Shown here: in pieces, positions 58,156 through 64,000 of the stretch
Layout of the letters: each line of letters opens with the position of its first letter
Numbering within the stretch: position 1 is the first letter of the stretch
From: Triatoma infestans
Taxonomy: Eukaryota; Arthropoda; Insecta; Hemiptera; Reduviidae
Assembly (NCBI GenBank): GCA_011037195.1
Contig: JAAEAF010003335.1
Span: 94,872-158,871 of the forward strand
Direction of reading: 5' to 3'
DNA: 64,000 nt
The notes under the pieces: model-generated
The model's database searches: none
Seen by the model: the letters and a program-made list of their open reading frames with translations, nothing else
Told to the model about the DNA's origin: nothing
Translations under genes and position numbers: made by a program

Positions 58156-58639
58156 AAAATATTACTTCATCAAGAGAATGGATGCATCATATTTAAAAAG
58201 AGCTTTAAAAAAAAAATATTGAGGTATACAACGAAACTCAGGGTGAGTTGCTTAATCCGAGTAAGAAAAAGTATTGGAACCCTTCTCTTAATACAGCCAG
58301 TAAACCTTTTTATATTTTTATTGCATAATTTTATGTAAATGAAAAAACGTTATCAACTTCTTTATTTCCCATTCTGGCATTTGTTGATCGCATTAGACTG
58401 CAAGTTCTCTCCCCGGTGAATGTTGTTTCCATCAACAAATAGGAGACTTATTCTTAGAAAGATCAACCAGCGTTTTTTATTATTACTGTTGAAAGTAGTT
58501 TTTGGAAAGGGGACTATTAAATTTGTACTATAAAATATGTCCATCTAATGGCATATTCACCACAACAAAAATATTACAATTAACGACAAAACATATACTT
58601 TGCACGATTAATTAAGTGTTTCTAACGACACTTGATACT

Positions 58640-59540
58640 GTAGTAAATTATGTTGTCCGCACATAATAATCGTCCTTTAAGTTACTGTTATCAATGTAAT
58701 TCTTAGGTTTAGCTGCATTCTTGATGGTTTTCACCCGAAATCTTCATGTGCGATGCGGTGGTAGCACCTGAACGGAATACCACGTTTGAGCTTCCGGCAA
58801 TTGTTTGATTGCCTTCAATTTACATGAATAAATAATATAAACGTCTTTTTTGAGGAAAGCAAAATTTCCCCCTCCCTCAAAACCCCCATAATCCCGGAAA
58901 AAGATTGAAACAAAAGTGATAGGTCTCTTTATGTATAATTAGTATACCAAATTTAAAGAAATCTGACAGTTTTTTCAAGGAGCAAATCGCAGAAAACTGA
59001 AAGAAACTGTTGAGTAAAAATGCACTTCCTGTCAACCGATTGTCTTCAAACTCGAAATTTTGGAAACTCATTTATTTTGTAATTAATATTGTTTAGATGA
59101 TAGAATTGTATTATTAACTAAGATTATTAGCACTTTAGAGGAAATATAACCCTCGCCTTCCCTAAAAGTCCCCATAAATGAATTTTCCCAGATTAATGTT
59201 TCAAATAAAAGTTGTAACTCTTTGTACGTGTGTAGTTGATATACTTAAGTGCGGACCTAAGTTTTGGAGCAAATCGCAAAAAACTGAAAAAATCCAGTCA
59301 ATAAAATGGTACTTCCGGTTTGATTGATTTTTGATCATAACTTTGTGCCGATTCAGCTGACAAACTTAAACTAAATAACAAATTTAAACGTTCTGCGATT
59401 TTCCATGTTTTTAGTTATGTTCACCCCACACACATACAGATCATTTGCCAAAAAAAAAAATTTTGTTTGTTCTCAGGGGACCTCAATACAAGTATACTCA
59501 ATATCGAAAATTTGAAACGATAGCAATACTTTTTCTTAGG
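58640..59540 (-). repeat. P-family repeat, minus orientation
   Basis: Reversed blocks CCTGTCAACCGATTGTC, TAAAAGTTGTAACTCTTTGTACG and GGTACTTCCGGTTTGATTG, ending near TTTTTCTTAGGAGTATG (59,530-59,546). Confidence 0.7.
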
Positions 59541-59714
59541 AGTATGAAACTGCGGAAATCCGTGAAGATTGACGAATGCCTCCAAATCGTCGAAGATCAT
59601 AAAATGAAGCAGTGTATCCTGGAAAAGATTTTTGATGTTTCTTGTGGTGGATGGTTCCGCAGAGCTGGAAAGCATCAGAGACATTTTCCGTGGTAGCCTG
59701 CTTCATTTTGTGGT

Positions 59715-59752
59715 CATCGACCGGTTTCGGGCGTTCTTCCATCATCAGGATG
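59715..59752 (-). ncRNA. Hammerhead ribozyme motif, copy 6 (weak stem II)
   Basis: Minus strand: CATC, CTGATGA, TGGAAGAACGCCC, GAAA, CCGGTC, GATG. Canonical CUGAUGA and GAAA, but two mismatches in stem II. Confidence 0.65.
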
Positions 59753-59858
59753 TTTTTGTTGAACGGTGTAATAACATAGACCTGCACAGAGCAAACATAG
59801 TTGATACACTGCTGCAGTCTATGTGCAAGTCTATGTTATTACACTGTTCAACAAAAAT

Positions 59859-59895
59859 ATCCTGATGATGGGCGAACGCCCGAAACCGGTTGATG
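59859..59895 (+). ncRNA. Hammerhead ribozyme motif, copy 7 (best canonical core)
   Basis: ATC, CTGATGA, TGGGCGAACGCCC, GAAA, CCGGTT, GATG. Canonical CUGAUGA, perfect GGGCG/CGCCC stem II with AA loop, CCGG palindrome, and stem I of three pairs (ATC/GAT). Confidence 0.78.
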
Positions 59896-59945
59896 GCCCC
59901 CATTTTCAGGTTATCACGGAAAATGTCTCTGATTTTTGGTGTTTC

Positions 59946-60775
59946 CCAGCACCACGGACCTAACTACTGTGAATGAAAATAAACACCAAGTACTTGCAAT
60001 GAAATGTTAATTGCACCACTAGTAACAAGAAAATAAATACTTACATCTTTCTGTAATTAACACTACACAACTATCATCTCCGACTACAGAATTATGTTCT
60101 ACAAGCAACTTTAACACCTCTTTACTAAATTCCTTTTCGCATTAAACTGACCTTCCTCTACTAAGCCAGCAATTTAATTAACTAGTGTAACAACGCCATT
60201 AAACATGTGAGTACTGGTTGGGTTTACCCTTTTAATTCATTGACCACTAGAGTGTGTTCACTAACACAGGCATTACAGTTGTAAACGAAGTGGTTTAAAT
60301 GAGCTGAACGTAATAAAATTCAGCACTTATGAGGGGTACACTTGTTTTAATGGCAGTGTAAAGTGTTTGTTAATAAAAATAAATAAAAAGGTAACTAGAG
60401 TTTAGGCGGGTAGGCAACCGTCTAAATTGGTCTAAGGATTGGGAAGGTTAGGCATCATTCTGAGACAGAGTGTATGAGAATGTGAGAGAAGGGGATCTAT
60501 TCCGGCCAGAATGCTTTAACTTGGCGCTGTTATTTCCCCGCCTATTTTTTTTTTACTTTTTCTTACTGCTGTAAGATTAAGAGTTTACCTCAGCCGGTCA
60601 ACTATACACCCGGGCTCAGATGCAAAAATATTTTCCGGGCCCCTTCAAAAAAAAGAAAGGTTATATAAAAATAACAAAAATGTAAGTAACTTTTTATATC
60701 TGTATAGCTTTAATGCCGCTATATGGACCCAGAGGGATTTTGAATAGCATAGGGCTAGATCCGCCCCACAACAAT
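59946..60775. other. Unassigned sequence
   Basis: Mixed-composition DNA with a T-run and weak P start at about 60,548 (TTTTTACTTTTTCTTACTGCTGTAAG). No gene is supported. Confidence 0.4.
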
Positions 60776-60779
60776 ATAA

Positions 60780-61560
60780 CAAACAAAAAATCTGGTGTGA
60801 AACAATCACACGACCTTCTCTAACTGCAGTTTACAAAAAAAATTGTAATTGACAAATTTTTTAGTTTAGTATGCCAAATTTAATGAAATTCGTGGTGTTT
60901 TTGTGGAGAAAATCGCGAAAACTGAAAAACTGTTCAGTTTCTGGATTTTTCGCTAAAATAGTTTTTCATTTACATAAAATTATGCAAAAATATAAAAAGG
61001 TTTACTGGCTGTGTTAAAGAAGGGTAAGAATACTTTTTCTTACTTCTAAGCAACTCACCCTGAGTTTTGTTACATACAGACGAACGATATGTCCGTCCGC
61101 AATAATATCATCTTATTATTATTTTTTTTAAAGCTCTTTATAAATATGATGTACCTCATGGAAACTCAGACTTATTGCAATCTATTTATTTCTAATAATT
61201 AATTTTATTTAGATGGTAGGATTGTATAATCCACTAACATAGTACATTAGAAGAAAACAAAATCCTTCCTCTCCTGCAAAAGCCCCCTTAAATGACAATC
61301 CGGATAAATGTTTCAAATAAAAGTTGTAGCTCTTTATATGTACAGTTCACGTACTTAGTTTAAAGAAAATCGTTGGAGCCGTTTCTGAGCAAATGGTGGA
61401 GAAAAGTGAAAAAAAAACATTGAATAATCTGGTACTTCCGGTTGAGGAATTGTGACAAATAACTTATTGTCAAATATCCTATAGAGATATCTAAACCGGA
61501 TGTTAAGTTTGAACTGTCTGTACACACACGTACACCAAACCAGCTTTATAGAAGATAAAA
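60780..61560 (-). repeat. P-family repeats, minus orientation, partly inside the inverted repeat
   Basis: AAATCTGGTGTGAAACAATCACACGACC terminus at 60,788, internal sequence to 60,960, and a further reversed part at 61,170-61,560 (TAAAAGTTGTAGCTCTTTATATG, GGTACTTCCGGTTGAGG). Confidence 0.65.
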
Positions 61561-63390
61561 ATTCTCTGCAGGTGTTTGTCAAGTTTATAAATAGTTTTGA
61601 TTTTGAAAAGTTGTAAAACTTTATATTATATATATATTTATGTAATAATATACATTTGTATTTATATACATATTTATATAATAATTATTAATTAGTAGTA
61701 TTTGTATTTTGGATCAAACTTGAAAGTGTTAGATAGTTGATTATTTTTTTGAATTTCTCAGAATATTTCATTTAACTAAGTTATTAATCTTAATTGTAAA
61801 TAGATTACTTTAAACTTTATTGCTTTTAAACAACACATATAATGTATTAATTTGCGAGATATGTGGAAATAAACGCCCTTGGGTCCAGGGTTACTGGCCT
61901 GAGGAAAAGCACACACACAGAGATCATTTTCTAAAAACTATTTCCTACGTCAAAACGTAAATATCTGGTGAAAACTTGATATCGGAAATTTTAGATACAA
62001 TTACCTATTAAAAAGGTTCATAAAAGCTATTTCCACAGATTATAAATAAACCTAAAACTTTTATTTCGAATTACTTTTTATGAAAAATATTAATTTAACA
62101 GAATTTTTGAGTTTTCTTTGACGTGATATTTCAAGAGTTATTGGGGGTTTTAATTTAGCCGCTTTGTACTGGTCTATAAAGTAATCACGTTCTTGTAACT
62201 GTACCCTGCTATGTTTATGTAAAATCTGAGTAAATATTCTTCATTTTCAGATTTTATTAACTGTAGAAAGTGGTGTGTGTTTTATTCCAGATCTTTTTTA
62301 TTCTGCCTAGTTATGTGTAATGATGAATGGCGGCATTAAAAGCAAAAAAATGGAGAAAGAAGCCAGAATAAAAGAAGAAAGAAAAAACATGACTACCCGT
62401 TAAAAAATTCATGCGGTAAGCATTAGTGGAGAAGTAATAATTCATAAAGTATTATAAAGTGAAATAAATAAAGTCCTGAATATGGGGGTGTGTTTTTGCT
62501 TGAAAGGGGTGTCAAAGTCTGACTTACTTTATCATTCCGTCTCTCTCTCGTTGTTGAGGAAGAAAAAAATATTTTCTAAGGGGGAGGGAGGGTTATTCTC
62601 TTTTCATTTCATTTCGTTGCATAATTCAGTAAGGAGGTAACATAATACAATGTTAATTTTTTTTTTCTCTATTTCTTTGAATATTAGTGAACGTATGTAT
62701 GTATGTATGAGTTTGCGCCTGCGTGTAGAAGATGAACTCCACAAATCATAATGGGCACTAGATAATCTTTACTTACCCAACTATTCTTATGTGTTTTCGA
62801 TTACTCCAACGTCAACTTATACAGGCAGACAGAAAACGAGCGTCACCACTGTGCATTTAACAACATCATTAAAATGATGACGCTACAACTATAGAGTGAG
62901 AATGGGGGTGGTCTTTAGTCTGGGAGAAGAGAGGGTGAGTGAATGAGTAATATCCTTCTTTCTCTGGCTGCCTGGCCGCTAAAATCCACCACTAAAGGAT
63001 TATGGAAGATTTATGGGGAGGGGGCGGATTTGAAGACGAGTCCGGCTAGAAGTTGGAAAGTTAATTTTTCTTTTTAATTTATGTAATAATTTTTGTTTAT
63101 ATAAGGGGCGGGTTTAACTAATTTGCATAGATGGTTATTTAAAATTACATTTATATGTGTAAATAATTTAATAACTTAAACAACGCATCTATAGTAAGAC
63201 GACATTTGACGGCAGTAAGTATCTTTGACGTTCTATGGGTTCCTCTATTTTTTCTTTTTTTTATTTTACGAAAGAAGCAATGTAATCGTGCAAGTTGAGC
63301 ATTTCTCAGAATAACTGATTCTGTACGTTCCAGGATGTTAAAGTAACAAAACTTTCCGTCATCAAATCTGGTTGCCAGATCAGATCTGGT
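61560..63390. other. AT-rich region with minor P fragments
   Basis: A reversed P fragment lies at about 61,905-62,010 and a plus fragment at about 62,030-62,290. A GTAT microsatellite is at 62,693-62,708. No coding sequence is supported. Confidence 0.45.
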
Positions 63391-63394
63391 TGCA

Positions 63395-64000
63395 TCAAAA
63401 TTCTGATGCGAGACATTCACACGATCTTTCTCTTTCTGCAATTTTTCACAGATCTGTTTGACAAATTTTCTTAAAAGTTGGAATTTTTACTTGATTTCGC
63501 TTGACCTCAACGACGGTGGAGCTGAAACTGTATACTGAAAAAAGAAATCCAAGGGTAAAGTTGCACTCATGATTGACGGACTTTGACTAAAACATTCGTT
63601 CCAGAAATCAAGGTGGTACCTAACGTAATATGAAGTCTGGATCAACCTACGGTTTTTGTGTTTACACACACAAAAAAAAATCTGGTGTGAAACCCTCACA
63701 AACTTTCTCTTACACCAATTCTCAAAATTATAATTGACAAATTTTATAGTTTGTGTACCAAATTTAATGAAATTTGTCGAAAACTGAAAAAAACTATTCA
63801 GTAAAAGCGCATTTCCGGTTTACTGATTTCCTTCAAACTCGCAATTTTGGCCATCTATTTATTGCTAATTAATTTCATTTGGATGATAGAGTTGTATAAT
63901 CAAGTATAATACCACTTTAGAGGAAGCTGTAATCCTACCCCTCTCCTAAAAGTGCTCTTAAATGAATTTTTCCAGAGAAATGTTTTACATAAAAGTTGTA
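63395..64000 (-). repeat. P-family repeats, minus orientation, running off the window
   Basis: A partial copy (63,395-63,670) joins at CACACAAAAAAAAATCTGGTGTGAAACCCTCACAAACTTTCTCTTACACC to a new copy that continues to the end in reversed P order. Confidence 0.75.

Larger units (their letters stand above)
59642..59930. mobile_element. Hammerhead-bearing inverted-arm retroelement, 289 bp, 15-bp TSD
   Basis: Left end TTGTGGTGGATGGTTCCGC; arms meet near 59,795-59,815; the right arm ends ATGTCTCT. The flanking direct repeat GATTTTTGATGTTTC (59,627-59,641) and GATTTTTGGTGTTTC (59,931-59,945) differ at one base. Immediately left (59,585-59,632) is an older, diverged stretch resembling an arm end (GTCGAAGATCATAAAATGAAG), suggesting insertion beside an earlier copy. 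Confidence 0.9.
58160..61155. repeat. Widely spaced inverted repeat, arms of about 190 bp
   Basis: 58,160-58,350 and 60,955-61,155 are inverted copies: CTCAGGGTGAGTTGCTTA / TAAGCAACTCACCCTGAG-type sequence and the CAGCCAGTAAACCTTTTTATA part. The right arm has about 40 extra bases (61,077-61,116). P repeats and a hammerhead element lie between the arms. Confidence 0.7.

Overview
The window is AT-rich eukaryotic DNA with spliced genes and a dense load of transposable elements. An arthropod, most likely an insect, fits best. The evidence is R1-clade and Jockey-like LINE debris, mariner, Tc1 and hAT relics, a Penelope-like element (PLE) remnant, and tRNA-derived SINEs. Species cannot be read from the sequence. 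True coding sequence is under 3% of the window; most long ORFs are chance or transposon debris.

Layout. (i) 1-5.9 kb, minus strand: a five-exon ZC2HC1-type (C2HC zinc finger) gene, followed by a 244-codon ORF (733 to 1) that runs off the window. This ORF is either the last exon of the same gene or the start of the next. (ii) 6.5-15.5 kb, plus strand: a three-exon gene, head-to-head with the first, encoding a 94-aa protein. It is essentially an Orange domain (Hairy/E(spl)/Hey type) with no bHLH region; its second intron is 7.8 kb of repeats. (iii) 15.5-48.2 kb: almost solid repeats. (iv) 48,278-48,574: a terminal coding exon of an unrecognised gene, then about 2.4 kb of unique AT-rich sequence. 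(v) 51-64 kb: repeats again.

The bulk repeat (called P here) is a roughly 1-kb element. It starts at an ACTTTCTCTTACTCC-type terminus, has a GT microsatellite inside, and ends in GGAGTAAGAGAAAGT plus a GTGTGA/TCACAC hairpin and a T-run. At least 25 whole or partial copies occur in both orientations, several joined head-to-tail through the T-run. Other elements sit inside P copies, so insertion order can be read in places.

Most interesting: a small retroelement family with inverted arms (26.8, 32.7 and 59.7 kb, plus a single arm at 7.8 kb). Each arm carries a compact hammerhead-ribozyme core: CUGANGA, a stem-loop, GAAA, then a CCGG palindrome in place of stem III. Three copies have clear 10-15 bp target-site duplications. 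A second, damaged hammerhead-like motif lies at the 3' end of a PLE remnant (38.1-39.9 kb) that a Jockey-type LINE fragment has split. Other well-bounded insertions are a 1,368-bp hAT element with an 8-bp TSD, a 1,278-bp mariner with 27-bp TIRs, an R1-clade LINE with poly-T and TSD, a SINE with a 10-bp TSD, and a 259-bp possible solo LTR.
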